64,000 bases of DNA from an uncultured bacterium (GCA_902826835.1 CADEGH010000008.1:116404-180403), one strand, 5' to 3'; positions 52,240 through 61,066 are shown, numbered from the stretch's first letter. Notes: a model not told the origin generated them from the letters alone. Numbers and translations: made by a program.

Positions 52240-53168
52240 GCGGCGGCCTCCTCGTTGGCCTTCAGGCGGCGGAAGATTTCCTCGAGGTCATGATGCTCGC
52301 GGGCAAGCTCGATGGGCGTCCAGCCCGCGGTTTGGGCGAGCTTGGCCACCGAGGTCAAAAGCCCCTCGCGGCCGTCGGAGTGCAGACGGAACGCCGAGTT
52401 GCCGTCGCGATCGGCGATGGTCTCGATCGAAGACACGCCTTCGACCTTGGCGAGGCGGTCGGCCGCGCCGGCGGGGCTTCCGAGGAGGCGCACGATGATC
52501 GCTTTGCCCCGGCGGAAGGACTCCATGGGTTCATCCACGTGGAGACGGCCGGCCACGATCATGAGCGCACGATCGCAGGTGGCTTCCACTTCCGAGAGGA
52601 TGTGGGTCGAGAGGATGACGGTCTTTTCTTGGCCCATCCGGCGGATCACTTCGCGGATGTCGAGGATCTGCGTCGGGTCGAGACCCGAGGTCGGCTCGTC
52701 CAGGATCAAGAGCGCCGGGTCGTGCACCATCGCCTGCGCGATGCCGACTCGCTGGCGGAACCCTTTCGACAGATGGCCGATTGGCTTGGTGAGGACGTCC
52801 TTGAGGCTGCAGGCGGCTACGACGGCGGAGATGCGGCGACGGCGATCGGCCGGAGCAACCTCTCGCAGCTTCGCCATGAGCTGGAGGTACTCCTGCACGA
52901 GGAGGTCCCGATACACCGGGGCACTCTCCGGCAGATATCCCAAGTGCCGCTGGGCGGCGATGCGTTCCTGCACGATGTCGTGACCGAATACCGAGGCGCG
53001 CCCAGCCGAGGGCACGAGGTAGCCGGTCAGGATCTTCATCGTGGTGGTCTTGCCGGCCCCGTTGGGACCGACGAGGCCAACCACCTGCCCCTTCGGGATC
53101 TCAAAGGAGACCCCCTGGAGGGCGGTAAAGGCCCCATAGGTTTGGCTCAGATTCTCGGCGCGAATCAT
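52236..53168 (-). CDS. ABC transporter ATP-binding protein (GldA-like)
   Basis: A 310-residue ATPase with Walker A GPNGAGKTTT near residue 36, the Q-loop in 'LGYLPESAPVY', the signature 'LSKGFRQRVGIAQAM' near 135, and Walker B 'LLILDEPTSGLDP' near 160. The C-terminal ~80 residues resemble the DUF4162-type tail of ABC-2 exporters. ATG 53168 follows GGAG; longer readings run into non-coding sequence. It is the first gene of the four-gene operon ATPase-permease-GldG-DUF4340, read on the minus strand. Confidence 0.92.
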   Translation of the reverse strand: MIRAENLSQTYGAFTALQGVSFEIPKGQVVGLVGPNGAGKTTTMKILTGYLVPSAGRASVFGHDIVQERIAAQRHLGYLPESAPVYRDLLVQEYLQLMAKLREVAPADRRRRISAVVAACSLKDVLTKPIGHLSKGFRQRVGIAQAMVHDPALLILDEPTSGLDPTQILDIREVIRRMGQEKTVILSTHILSEVEATCDRALMIVAGRLHVDEPMESFRRGKAIIVRLLGSPAGAADRLAKVEGVSSIETIADRDGNSAFRLHSDGREGLLTSVAKLAQTAGWTPIELAREHHDLEEIFRRLKANEEAAA

Positions 53169-53469
53169 CCGGTTCTCCGCGGCATGGCTTCGGCGCAGGG
53201 ATTCCCCTCCCGGCGCCAGGACTTTTTTTGACCTCGCACCCCTCCGAGCGGCCGAAGCGTCTGGCCCCAAGGGGGCGACGCTCGGGCGGGCAGATCCTAA
53301 GCCTCTCATTGCCAGGGACTTAGGATCGGTCTTGGCTCGCTGGATAGGGAGGTACCCATCCCTTGCGGGTCAGGTACCGGAGGACTACGGACAGAGAATT
53401 ACCGACGCTCCGTGCCGAGGAGAAGACCGAGATTGAAACCGGGCGGCGGCGCGGCCCGTAAAACCACCC
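53169..53469. promoter_or_regulatory. Divergent control region between ABC operon and sigma-factor operon
   Basis: About 300 bases without a gene. A perfect 9-base inverted repeat, GATCCTAAG (53293-53301) and CTTAGGATC (53319-53327), is separated by 17 bases. It could be a dimer-binding operator or a weak hairpin. Another local dyad, GGTACC, occurs twice nearby. I see no confident -35/-10 pair in either direction, which would fit ECF-type autoregulation of the sigma operon, but this is not shown. Confidence 0.4.
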
Positions 53470-53943
53470 GTGAACGGAAGCGAAGCGGGTCGACCACTCC
53501 TGCCGAACTGGGTGCAGACCCACCAACCCGGGCTTCTCCGGCTCTTGCGCGGCATCCTCGGGGCGCCCGATGAGGCGGAGGACGCCGCCCAGGAAGCCTG
53601 GCTGTCAGTTCTGGGCGCCGCCGGGCGAATCCGGGAGGGCGCGCCGATCTGGCCCTTCCTGCGGCAGACGGCGGTGCGCAAGGCGATCGACCGGCGCCGC
53701 GAGCGCGCGCGTGCGCCCGGGCCCCTCTCCGACGACCCCGTCCAGGCCTCCCCATTCACTCCGGCGCTCGACCTGTCCTCTCTCGATGCCGAGCAGCGTG
53801 CCTGCCTCCTGCTCTTCTATTGGGAGGGGTTGAGCGTGGTCGAGATCGCGAGCGAACTGCGGGTGCCGGTGGGCACCGTGAAGACGTGGATGTTCCGGGC
53901 GCGGGCGCAACTGCGCCGCGAACTCGGCGAGGAGCGAGCATGA
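53470..53943 (+). CDS. ECF-type RNA polymerase sigma factor
   Basis: A 157-residue sigma70-family protein. Region 2 is represented by 'LLRLLRGILGAPDEAEDAAQEAWLSVL' and region 4 by 'LDAEQRACLLLFYWEGLSVVEIASELRVPVGTVKTWMFRARAQLRREL', the usual ECF helix-turn-helix. The start is GTG 53470 and no strong ribosome site is seen. It overlaps the anti-sigma gene by ATGA, as expected for a regulator pair. Its target promoters cannot be read here; the secretin-like protein in the same operon is the likeliest direct target. Confidence 0.9.
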   Translation: MNGSEAGRPLLPNWVQTHQPGLLRLLRGILGAPDEAEDAAQEAWLSVLGAAGRIREGAPIWPFLRQTAVRKAIDRRRERARAPGPLSDDPVQASPFTPALDLSSLDAEQRACLLLFYWEGLSVVEIASELRVPVGTVKTWMFRARAQLRRELGEERA

Positions 53944-54380
53944 ACTGCCAAGACTTCGCTTCAATCGTGGAACTGGAAGACGTCGAGAGAGCGCCGCCGC
54001 TCCGCGCGATGCGGCGTCACTTGGGCGGCTGTGCCGACTGCCGGTCCCGGTTTCCGGAGAGTTGGCTGCTCCTCACTCCGCTGCCCTTGCCAGTGCACCG
54101 CGGTCGGCGTCGCCGGTTGGTCGCCGCTGCCGCGGCGGTCGCGGTCGTGGGTTTGATCCTCGTGACCTTGGCATGGAAGCGCCCATCCGGTGGGTCATCG
54201 ACCCCAGCTCCCGTCGAAGTCGCGGAAGTGGCGACCCGCGAGGCTCCGCCGCGCGACGCTCCACCGAGACGCGGCCACGGTCGGATCACGCTCCACTCGT
54301 CGATCGAACACCTGGGTTCGCCGCGCGGCGGCCCGCGTCGCCTCATTACCAGTCACACCGTGCCTTGGAGTCACCCATGA
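53940..54380 (+). CDS. Zinc-finger (zf-HC2-like) anti-sigma factor
   Basis: A 146-residue protein. The N-terminal 'RAMRRHLGGCADCRSRF' gives the HX3CX2C zinc-binding anti-sigma motif near residues 25-35. One membrane segment lies near residues 60-79 ('LVAAAAAVAVVGLILVTLAW'), followed by a Pro/Arg-rich periplasmic tail. It should hold the upstream sigma factor at the membrane until a signal arrives. It overlaps both neighbours by ATGA, so all three are one translational unit. Confidence 0.85.
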   Translation: MNCQDFASIVELEDVERAPPLRAMRRHLGGCADCRSRFPESWLLLTPLPLPVHRGRRRRLVAAAAAVAVVGLILVTLAWKRPSGGSSTPAPVEVAEVATREAPPRDAPPRRGHGRITLHSSIEHLGSPRGGPRRLITSHTVPWSHP

Positions 54381-55693
54381 ATCGTGCTCTCTTCGTTGTC
54401 TTCGCCTGGGGAGTTGGTCTGCTTGTTCCCGTTTGGAGTCAGACTGCGACCGTCAAACCCACGGAATCGATAGCTACGGAAGGCGGTGTTCCGCTGATGA
54501 AGGATCTGCCGCTGATCGGCGGTCTTTTTCAAAACCGCGCCGGCGAAGCCACGCGGTGGATTCAGTTGGGCAAAGTGGGCTCGTCGTCGGCCCCGGGCAG
54601 CCAGGAACTCGATCTCGCGACGCGCTACTTGATGCAGCGCCTCCGTGAGGACGTGCCCGAGCTGCGCGAGGTCGTGTTCGAAGTCCGCACGGTTCGACGC
54701 ACGAGCGACGGCAAGACCTTCGACAAGGAAGGCGAGGAAGGGCTGCGGCTCGCGGGAGTTCCGGTGGCCGTGGAGCGGGGCGTGCACCTGGTGCAGCAGT
54801 ACCTACTGGCGCGCGACCAGTACTTGATCGAGGCCCGCGTCGAAATTCTTGCCTGCGAGCCGCGCACGACGTCGAAGGAGGCCTCCACCTTCGCGATCTC
54901 CACTCCGGAGAAGCGGGATGCGCGTCGCAAGGTCCTTCAGGCGATTCCGAACGCGAGCGTGATTTCGGCGCCTTCCCTGCTCGTCATCAGCGGCCAGCGG
55001 GCCCAGGTCACCGTGGTGAACACGACTGCGTACATCAAGGACCACGAAATCAAAATGGTAGGGACTCACTTGATCGCCGATCCGATCATCGACACGTTCT
55101 CGGAAGGCGTCTTCGTGGACCTGGAGTGTTTGCTCGAACCCGCGGGGGCGGGAGTCTTGATGAACGGCAAGGTACGCCTCGTCAACGCGGCTCGTCCGAT
55201 TCGGGAATTCAAAACGTCTCTCGCCGACAGTAACCACGAGGTCACCATCCAGATGCCGGAGATCCGCGAGAGTGGCATCACCTTCGAGGAAGTGGCGATC
55301 CCGTTCCTGGGGCAGGAGGCGGTGCTGGTCATCGAAGGACTCGTCCTTCCGAGCCAGGGCGACGCCGCCGACAGCACTCCCGTCGAGATTTGGTGCACCT
55401 TCCGTCCGCGTCCCGCCGCGGCGAGTAACGAGGGGGTCGTGATCGGCCGCGACCAGAGCAGTGGGCAGGTCTTTGTCAACTTTCCCGAGTCCGTGGTCGG
55501 CGCGGATCCGGCCGCCAACGCTCCCGCGAAGGTGAAGTTCACGCGGGACGGAGCTGATCAGGGCCGCGGCGAGCGCACCGGCGGCTGGCACATGAGCGGA
55601 TTGTCCGACACTGACCGCTTCCGCCGCGTGGCGATCTACCGGGTCACTTCGGGAGCCGCCGCGGAAGGCGACCTCGTCAAGACCGACGGCTGA
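54377..55693 (+). CDS. Secretin-like exported protein
   Basis: A 438-residue protein with a Sec signal (about residues 1-21, 'LFVVFAWGVGLLVPVWSQ'). A central segment, 'NASVISAPSLLVISGQRAQVTVVNTTAYI', resembles the secretin domain of GspD-like proteins, where 'V.S.P.L...dn..A.i.vG' is typical. Later strands ('VFVDLECLLEPAG', 'VTIQMPEIRESGITFEEVAIPFLGQEAVLVIEGLV') fit the secretin beta-barrel repeats. No other type II or IV-pilus genes are near. It could be an orphan secretin or an outer-surface protein using the fold. It is the last gene of the sigma/anti-sigma operon. Confidence 0.65.
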   Translation: MNRALFVVFAWGVGLLVPVWSQTATVKPTESIATEGGVPLMKDLPLIGGLFQNRAGEATRWIQLGKVGSSSAPGSQELDLATRYLMQRLREDVPELREVVFEVRTVRRTSDGKTFDKEGEEGLRLAGVPVAVERGVHLVQQYLLARDQYLIEARVEILACEPRTTSKEASTFAISTPEKRDARRKVLQAIPNASVISAPSLLVISGQRAQVTVVNTTAYIKDHEIKMVGTHLIADPIIDTFSEGVFVDLECLLEPAGAGVLMNGKVRLVNAARPIREFKTSLADSNHEVTIQMPEIRESGITFEEVAIPFLGQEAVLVIEGLVLPSQGDAADSTPVEIWCTFRPRPAAASNEGVVIGRDQSSGQVFVNFPESVVGADPAANAPAKVKFTRDGADQGRGERTGGWHMSGLSDTDRFRRVAIYRVTSGAAAEGDLVKTDG

Positions 55694-55724
55694 GCTCCGA
55701 AAACGTCGCCTGGAAACAAAAAGA

Positions 55725-55752
55725 AGCGGGGCCCCGGGGGAGGGGCCCCGCT
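55725..55752 (-). terminator. Rho-independent terminator for the small secreted protein gene
   Basis: A perfect 11-base stem (AGCGGGGCCCC with GGGGCCCCGCT) encloses a 6-base loop. Read on the minus strand it is followed at once by TCTTTTTGTTT, a proper U-tract. It lies 34 bases beyond the stop of the minus-strand gene at 55,787. On the plus strand the A-rich side comes first, so it would work poorly, although it may also stabilise the secretin mRNA end. Confidence 0.85.
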
Positions 55753-55786
55753 CGGAAGCGAGGATAAAGAGGAGGAGATCCGAGTT

Positions 55787-56242
55787 TCAGAAGCCGCAGG
55801 TCATATTCCAGCGGCCTTCGATCCAAACTTGCCGATTCACGGTCTCGTAGCGCCCGGGCTCTTGCACGGTTTCAAAGCGGCCGGGGCAGACGAGCACTTG
55901 GATCGGGGTCCCGCAGGAGGTGTACTCGGTGCGGTAGACCGGGGCGACCCAAACCTGGCGGCAAGTGCCAGGCACCCAAACTTGTTCGCAGACGTTTTCG
56001 AAGTGGCCGGGGATCCACTGGCGGCAGCCACCATGGTGCACGTGCACCGGGGCACAGTGGCTCCCCTGTCCCACCGGGAAACCGATGTTCACGCTGACCC
56101 CACCGCGGCGGCCGTGCCGGCCGTGATGGTCGTGACCACCGATCGAGACCCCAAAGAAACCCTGCGCCGAGGCGACTGCGGTCAGGCTCAGCACGAGGGC
56201 GAAGACCGAGACCACCGAGAGAGGCTTCTTGCTGCGGACCAT
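55787..56242 (-). CDS. Small secreted Cys/His-rich protein with VW-P repeats
   Basis: A 151-residue protein with a Sec signal ending near 'AVASAQ' (about residue 26). A His/Gly-rich segment ('GGHDHHGRHGRRGG') follows, then four to five imperfect repeats of about 15-20 residues built around aromatic-Pro-Gly turns ('QWIPGHFENVCEQVWVPGTC', 'CPGRFETVQEPGRYETVN'). There are seven or so cysteines in the mature part. I do not know a named family. It could bind metal or the cell wall. ATG 56242 follows AAGGAG. A GNRA hairpin lies in its leader and a strong terminator follows. Confidence 0.7.
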   Translation of the reverse strand: MVRSKKPLSVVSVFALVLSLTAVASAQGFFGVSIGGHDHHGRHGRRGGVSVNIGFPVGQGSHCAPVHVHHGGCRQWIPGHFENVCEQVWVPGTCRQVWVAPVYRTEYTSCGTPIQVLVCPGRFETVQEPGRYETVNRQVWIEGRWNMTCGF

Positions 56243-56573
56243 GATGAGACTCCTTGGATGCGCTCGCGGTTGCCCGCGAGGTGTTTGTTCGCGCCGCCCG
56301 CTCAGAGCACCGCTCCGAGTCAGGCGACGGGAGGGGAATAGCAGAGGGCGTGCCAATCTTGATCTGGAGCGGCGGAGTGCGAGATGCCGGTTCGGAAGTC
56401 ATTGTATGGCAATGGTTTAGATCTGAAGTCTCCGGTGCCTAATCCTGCCTTCTCGGCCGCCTTGTCCCCTGCCGAGGACGCCCTTGGTCCTTGGGTGTCC
56501 TCCGGCGATGCGGGAATCTGAGGAATCACGGCCCCGAGTTTTCGGGACGGTTCCTCCGACAGAAGACATCACC
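56243..56573. promoter_or_regulatory. Divergent region with a 5' leader hairpin
   Basis: About 330 bases without a gene lie between the small secreted protein and arginase. On the minus strand a hairpin at 56263-56280 has the 7-base stem CTCGCGG/CCGCGAG closed by a GCAA tetraloop, ending about 20 bases before the secreted-protein ATG. It may stabilise or tune that mRNA. A short dyad (CATTG-N5-CAATG) near 56,400 is weak. I see no clear promoter for arginase. Confidence 0.45.
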
Positions 56574-57488
56574 ATGAGTGACACGCACGTGAAGGTATTG
56601 GGAGTTCCGATCGACCTCGGGGGAGCCCATCGTGGGGTCGACATGGGCCCGAGCGCGCTCCGCGTGGCGGGTTTGATCGAGCGCCTGCGGGAGCTTGGCC
56701 ACCAGGTCACCGATCTCGGCAACGTCTTCGTGCCAAATCCGCAGTCGCGTTCCCCTGGGCATCCGAAGGCGCGCTTCCTGCCGGAGATCACCGAGGTCTG
56801 CCGCGAGGTTGCCGCGACGGTGGAGCGCGAAAGTGGGGAGGGGCAACGGGTGGTCACCCTCGGGGGGGATCACTCGGCCGCGATCGGCAGTGTGTCCGGA
56901 ACTGCGAACTTTCACGCACGTCGTGACCAGAAGATCGGGCTGATTTGGATCGATGCCCACACCGATATGAACACGCCGGAGTCGACACCTTCCGGCAATA
57001 TCCACGGGATGCCGGTGGCGTGTTTGCTCGGTCATGGCCCGCCGGAGTTGATCAACATCGGTGGCGCGTTCGTGAAGGTGCGCCCCGAGAACACGGTCCT
57101 GATTGGGATCCGCAGCGTCGATCCGACCGAGCGTGAGCTCGTGCGCTCGACCGGAGTGCAGGTGTTCACGATGCGCGATCTCGACGAACACGGGGCGCGG
57201 CGCACGATGCGGCGGGCGATCGAGCTCGCGTGCGAGGGAACGGCGGGATTCCACTTTTCGTTCGACATGGACGGAGTCGACAGTCAGATCGCCCCCGGAG
57301 TCGGCACGCCGGTCAGTGGGGGACTCACCTACCGCGAGTCCCATCTCATCGCCGAGATGGCCCACGATTCGGGAGCGATGCTCGCGATGGATCTCATGGA
57401 AGTCGATCCGGTCGAGGACATCCGCAATCGCACGGCCGGCCTCGGGGTCGAGCTCATTCTCAGTGCTTTTGGGAAGAGCATTCTTTGA
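56574..57488 (+). CDS. rocF: Arginase/agmatinase-family ureohydrolase, probable arginase
   Basis: A 304-residue enzyme. It starts 'VLGVPIDLGGAHRGVDMGPSALR', as in arginases. The manganese ligands are in 'GGDHS', 'WIDAHTDMN' and 'SFDMDGVDS', and 'SGNIHGMPVA' is the substrate loop. 'GTPVSGGLTYRES' fits arginase rather than agmatinase. It would split arginine into ornithine and urea in the cytoplasm. ATG 56574 precedes the conserved start by few residues; the longer reading to 56,484 is unlikely. Length (about 300) is standard. A palindromic repeat copy lies 31 bases past the stop. Confidence 0.92.
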   Translation: MSDTHVKVLGVPIDLGGAHRGVDMGPSALRVAGLIERLRELGHQVTDLGNVFVPNPQSRSPGHPKARFLPEITEVCREVAATVERESGEGQRVVTLGGDHSAAIGSVSGTANFHARRDQKIGLIWIDAHTDMNTPESTPSGNIHGMPVACLLGHGPPELINIGGAFVKVRPENTVLIGIRSVDPTERELVRSTGVQVFTMRDLDEHGARRTMRRAIELACEGTAGFHFSFDMDGVDSQIAPGVGTPVSGGLTYRESHLIAEMAHDSGAMLAMDLMEVDPVEDIRNRTAGLGVELILSAFGKSIL

Positions 57489-57511
57489 GAGGCCGTGGGC
57501 GGGGTGGCATC

Positions 57512-57543
57512 GGTAGCGGGCGGATCTGGTGATCCGCGCTCCC
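57512..57543 (+). repeat. Interspersed palindromic repeat, copy 4
   Basis: The core GCGGATCTGGTGATCCGC at 57520-57537 is identical to copies 1 and 3 and sits in the 100-base gap between arginase and the tricorn-like gene. The left flank (CGGTAGCGGG) and right flank (GCTCCCA) are shared with other copies. It could end the arginase mRNA or be a REP element. Confidence 0.75.
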
Positions 57544-57588
57544 ACTGGCCCCCATTGACAAGGCGGGGGACTCAAGGGAGCGTCCGGG

Positions 57589-60500
57589 ATGCGTTGTCGA
57601 GCAATTTTGACGTTGGTGGCCGTCCTGGTTGCGGCCGTTCTCCCTGCCCAGACCCGATTGCTGCGTTTCCCCGATGTCGCGGGCGACCGGTTGGTCTTCT
57701 GTCACGGCGGCGATCTGTGGACGGCCAGCACCGAAGGCGGCGTGGCGGTGCGGCTGACGGCCCATCCCGGCCTCGAGCTGTTCCCCAAGTTTTCGCCGGA
57801 CGGGCAGTGGATCGCCTTCACCGGACAGTACGACGGCGATGAGCAGGTCTACGTGATGCCGGCCCGCGGCGGCGAGCCGCGGCAACTGACCTGGTATCCG
57901 GCTCGAGGACCGCTTCCCCAGCGGTGGGGTTTCGACAATCAGGTCTACGGGTGGTCGCGCGACGGCAGCTCCGTCCTCTTCCGCTCGATGCGCGCGGGAT
58001 GGGATCTGACCGACACCCGCCTCTACTACGTCGCCGCATCTGGTGGGATGCCGACGGCGCTGCCCATGCCGGTGGCCGGCGGGGGAGACGTGTCGCCTGA
58101 TGGGACGAAGGCGGTCTACTCGCCGCTCACCCGCGACTTTCGGACTTGGAAGCGCTACGAGGGTGGCTGGGCTCAGGATCTCTACGTGTTCGACTTCGCG
58201 ACGAGCGCGGTCACTCCCGTTTCCCACTCGCCGCGCACCGAGCGCGACTCGATGTGGATTGGCGACGAAGTGTGGTTCGTGTCCGACCGCGACGGCACCC
58301 TCAACCTCTTCCGCCACGATCTCGCGAAAAACACCACGGCTCAGGTGACGGACAGCAAGACCTGGGACGTGCGTTGGGCGAGCCGCAGCGATGACGGGCA
58401 GATCGTGTATGAGCTGGGCGGCGATCTGCGGGTGCTCGACACGAAGACCGGCACCACGAAAGAGCCCAAGATCGAAGTCCCGAGCGACGGCGTTCACGCA
58501 CGCCCCGAATCCGTCAGCGTGAGCGGGAACATCGAGGGTTACTCGCTCTCGCCCAAGGCTGAGCGGGCGGTCATCGTGGCCCGTGGCGATGTCTTCACGG
58601 CGCCGATCGAAAAGGGGATCACCCGCAATCTCACCGCCACGCCCGGCGCGCACGAGCGGCTCGCGGTGTGGTCGCCCGACGGGAAAAAGGTCGCGTTCGT
58701 GAGTGACGCCTCCGGGGAAGAACAGATCCACTGGATGGACCAAGACGGCAAGTCACCGGCGGAATCCACCACCGCCTTCACCCGCCGCATCCGGCACATC
58801 GAGTGGGCTCCGGACAGTCAGAAGATCGCGGTGGCCGACGTCAGCGGTCGCCTCTACATCCTCGAGATCGCGTCGAAGAATCTCCGCGAGGTGGCGAAGG
58901 ACGCCGGTGGGCGGATCGGCGATCTCACCTGGGCGCCGGATTCGCGTTGGATCGCGATGAGCCTCGGGGAGCCGACCGAGCTGCGCTCGATCTGGATCCT
59001 CGCGCTCGAAGACGGCCGCCTCGAGCGGGTCACGCCCCTCGAGTTCAACGAGTTCGAACCGGTGTGGGATCGCGACGGCCAGTACCTCTTCTTCTTTGCC
59101 GATCGCAGCTACGCCCCGCAGATTGCGGGGTTCGAATGGAACGTCGTTCCGGCGCGGAACACTGGGCTGTTCGTGCTCGCGCTGCGCAAGGATGTGCCGC
59201 ACCCCTTCCCGCCCGAGAGTGACGAAGTCAAGCCGGCCGAGGCGGATAAGAAGGACGACAAACCCGCCGACGACAAGAAGGAAGAGCCCAAAGACACCGG
59301 TGTGAAACCGATCACCATCGACTTCGAAGGCATCGAGCGCCGCGTGGCCCGCGTGCCGGTCGACGCCGACAACCTCCGCAACCTCAGCGCGACGGTCGAT
59401 GGGCTCCTCTTCATCCGCAGCGGCGATTCCTTCTACGGCCGCGAGGATGATCGTCCCGCCGAGCTCGTGCACTTCGATCGCAAGAAGCGGGAAGTGTCCG
59501 TGCTCGTCGAACGTTTGGGCGGTGGATACGCGATCTCTGCCGATGGCACCAAGGTGATGGTGCGCGACGGCGGCAGCTTCGCCCTGTACGACGCCAAACA
59601 CGACGCCAAGGGCTCGAAGAAGAGCGTGGCCACGGACGGGCTTCGGTTGGAGCGCAATCCTCGCGCCGAGTGGAACGCGGTGTTCCACGAAGCCTGGCGC
59701 CGCTTCCGCGACCACTTCTATGCCGCGAACATGCACGGCTACGACTGGAACAAGCTGCGCGAGCGTTACGCCGCGCTCCTACCCTCGGTCGGACACCGCT
59801 CGGATCTGAATTACCTCCTCGGCGAGATGGTCGCCGAGCTCAACGTTTCGCACGCCTACGTGAGTGGCGGTGATTGGCAGACTCCGGATCGTGCCCCGGT
59901 CGCGCTGCTCGGCGCCGAGCTCGGTTTCGATCCGGCGACCAAGCTCTACCGCATCCAGCGCATCCTCTCCGGGCAAAACGAAGAGGATCGCTATCGCTCG
60001 CCGCTCACCGAAATCGGCGTCGATGTCGCCGAAGGCACCTACCTCTTCGCGATCGACGGTCAGGACCTCGTTGCCGATCAAGACCCCTATCGGCACCTAC
60101 GCAACAAGGCCGATCGGCCCGTGGAACTCCTCGTGGGCGCCACTCCCGATCGGGCCGCCGCGCGCCGCGTGACGATTCGCCCGATTCGCGGCGAGAGCGA
60201 CCTGCGTTACCTCTCTTTCGTGGTCCGCAACCGAGCGCGGGTCTCCGAACTCTCCGGCGGTCGCCTCGGCTACATCCACATCCCGGACATGAGCGAGGAC
60301 GGCATCAGCGAGTTCATCAAGTGGTACTACGGTCAAGTGCGTAAGGAGGGGCTCGTCGTCGACGTGCGCAACAACGGGGGTGGCAACGTCTCGCAGATCA
60401 TCCTCGAGCGCTTGCGCCGGGTGTTGCTCGCCACCGAATTCTCGCGGCACTCGGAGTTCACGGGCACCTATCCTTCGGTGGTGTTCACCGGACCGATGGT

Positions 60501-60861
60501 GTGCCTCCTGAACGAAAACTCCGCCTCCGACGGCGACATCTTCCCGTGGATGTTCCGGCAGGCGAAACTCGGCCCCCTCATCGGCAAGCGCTCGTGGGGC
60601 GGCGTCGTCGGCATCACCGACCACGGGCCTCTGCTCGACGGCGGCTCGGTCAATGTTCCCGAGTATGGGCACGCGGATGCGAAGGGCGTCTGGGCGGTGG
60701 AGGGTCACGGCGTCGATCCCGACATCGTGGTCGACAACGACCCGGCCTCGGTGATTGCCGGCAAGGATCCCCAGCTCGAACGGGGAGTGGCCTACCTGCT
60801 CGAGGAGCTGACTAAGCGCTCGGCGGCGCTGCCGCCTCGCCCTGCCGATCCGGTGAAGTGA
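57589..60861 (+). CDS. Tricorn-like S41 protease, exported
   Basis: A 1090-residue protein with a Sec signal (about residues 1-20, 'LTLVAVLVAAVLPAQ'). Two WD40-like propellers come first ('KFSPDGQWIAFTGQYDGDEQVYVMPARGG', later 'WSPDGKKVAFVSD' and 'WAPDSRWIA'), interrupted near residues 545-570 by a Lys/Asp/Glu-rich linker. A PDZ-like segment and the S41 catalytic domain follow. The nucleophile Ser lies in 'LNENSASDGDIFPW' near residue 977. 'VDVRNNGGGN' is the oxyanion region. It should degrade peptides in the periplasm. Archaeal tricorn is cytoplasmic, but bacterial exported forms are known. GGGAG precedes the ATG. Confidence 0.92.
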   Translation: MRCRAILTLVAVLVAAVLPAQTRLLRFPDVAGDRLVFCHGGDLWTASTEGGVAVRLTAHPGLELFPKFSPDGQWIAFTGQYDGDEQVYVMPARGGEPRQLTWYPARGPLPQRWGFDNQVYGWSRDGSSVLFRSMRAGWDLTDTRLYYVAASGGMPTALPMPVAGGGDVSPDGTKAVYSPLTRDFRTWKRYEGGWAQDLYVFDFATSAVTPVSHSPRTERDSMWIGDEVWFVSDRDGTLNLFRHDLAKNTTAQVTDSKTWDVRWASRSDDGQIVYELGGDLRVLDTKTGTTKEPKIEVPSDGVHARPESVSVSGNIEGYSLSPKAERAVIVARGDVFTAPIEKGITRNLTATPGAHERLAVWSPDGKKVAFVSDASGEEQIHWMDQDGKSPAESTTAFTRRIRHIEWAPDSQKIAVADVSGRLYILEIASKNLREVAKDAGGRIGDLTWAPDSRWIAMSLGEPTELRSIWILALEDGRLERVTPLEFNEFEPVWDRDGQYLFFFADRSYAPQIAGFEWNVVPARNTGLFVLALRKDVPHPFPPESDEVKPAEADKKDDKPADDKKEEPKDTGVKPITIDFEGIERRVARVPVDADNLRNLSATVDGLLFIRSGDSFYGREDDRPAELVHFDRKKREVSVLVERLGGGYAISADGTKVMVRDGGSFALYDAKHDAKGSKKSVATDGLRLERNPRAEWNAVFHEAWRRFRDHFYAANMHGYDWNKLRERYAALLPSVGHRSDLNYLLGEMVAELNVSHAYVSGGDWQTPDRAPVALLGAELGFDPATKLYRIQRILSGQNEEDRYRSPLTEIGVDVAEGTYLFAIDGQDLVADQDPYRHLRNKADRPVELLVGATPDRAAARRVTIRPIRGESDLRYLSFVVRNRARVSELSGGRLGYIHIPDMSEDGISEFIKWYYGQVRKEGLVVDVRNNGGGNVSQIILERLRRVLLATEFSRHSEFTGTYPSVVFTGPMVCLLNENSASDGDIFPWMFRQAKLGPLIGKRSWGGVVGITDHGPLLDGGSVNVPEYGHADAKGVWAVEGHGVDPDIVVDNDPASVIAGKDPQLERGVAYLLEELTKRSAALPPRPADPVK

Positions 60862-61066
60862 GCGTGCGCAATTCCGGAGACACGAGGGCACGACGATCAG
60901 CGGGGTGCCGCGCAGCCTCGGCCGTGCCCTTGGCGGATCTTCGCCTTCGGAGTGGCGGGCGCGGAAGTGACTCCGCCCGGACGAGCGCCCTGGCGTCAGG
61001 TCATGACGAGGCGTATCGACTGAAGAGGCCGACCAGGATCGGCCGATGGCCACGGGGGAGGGCGTG

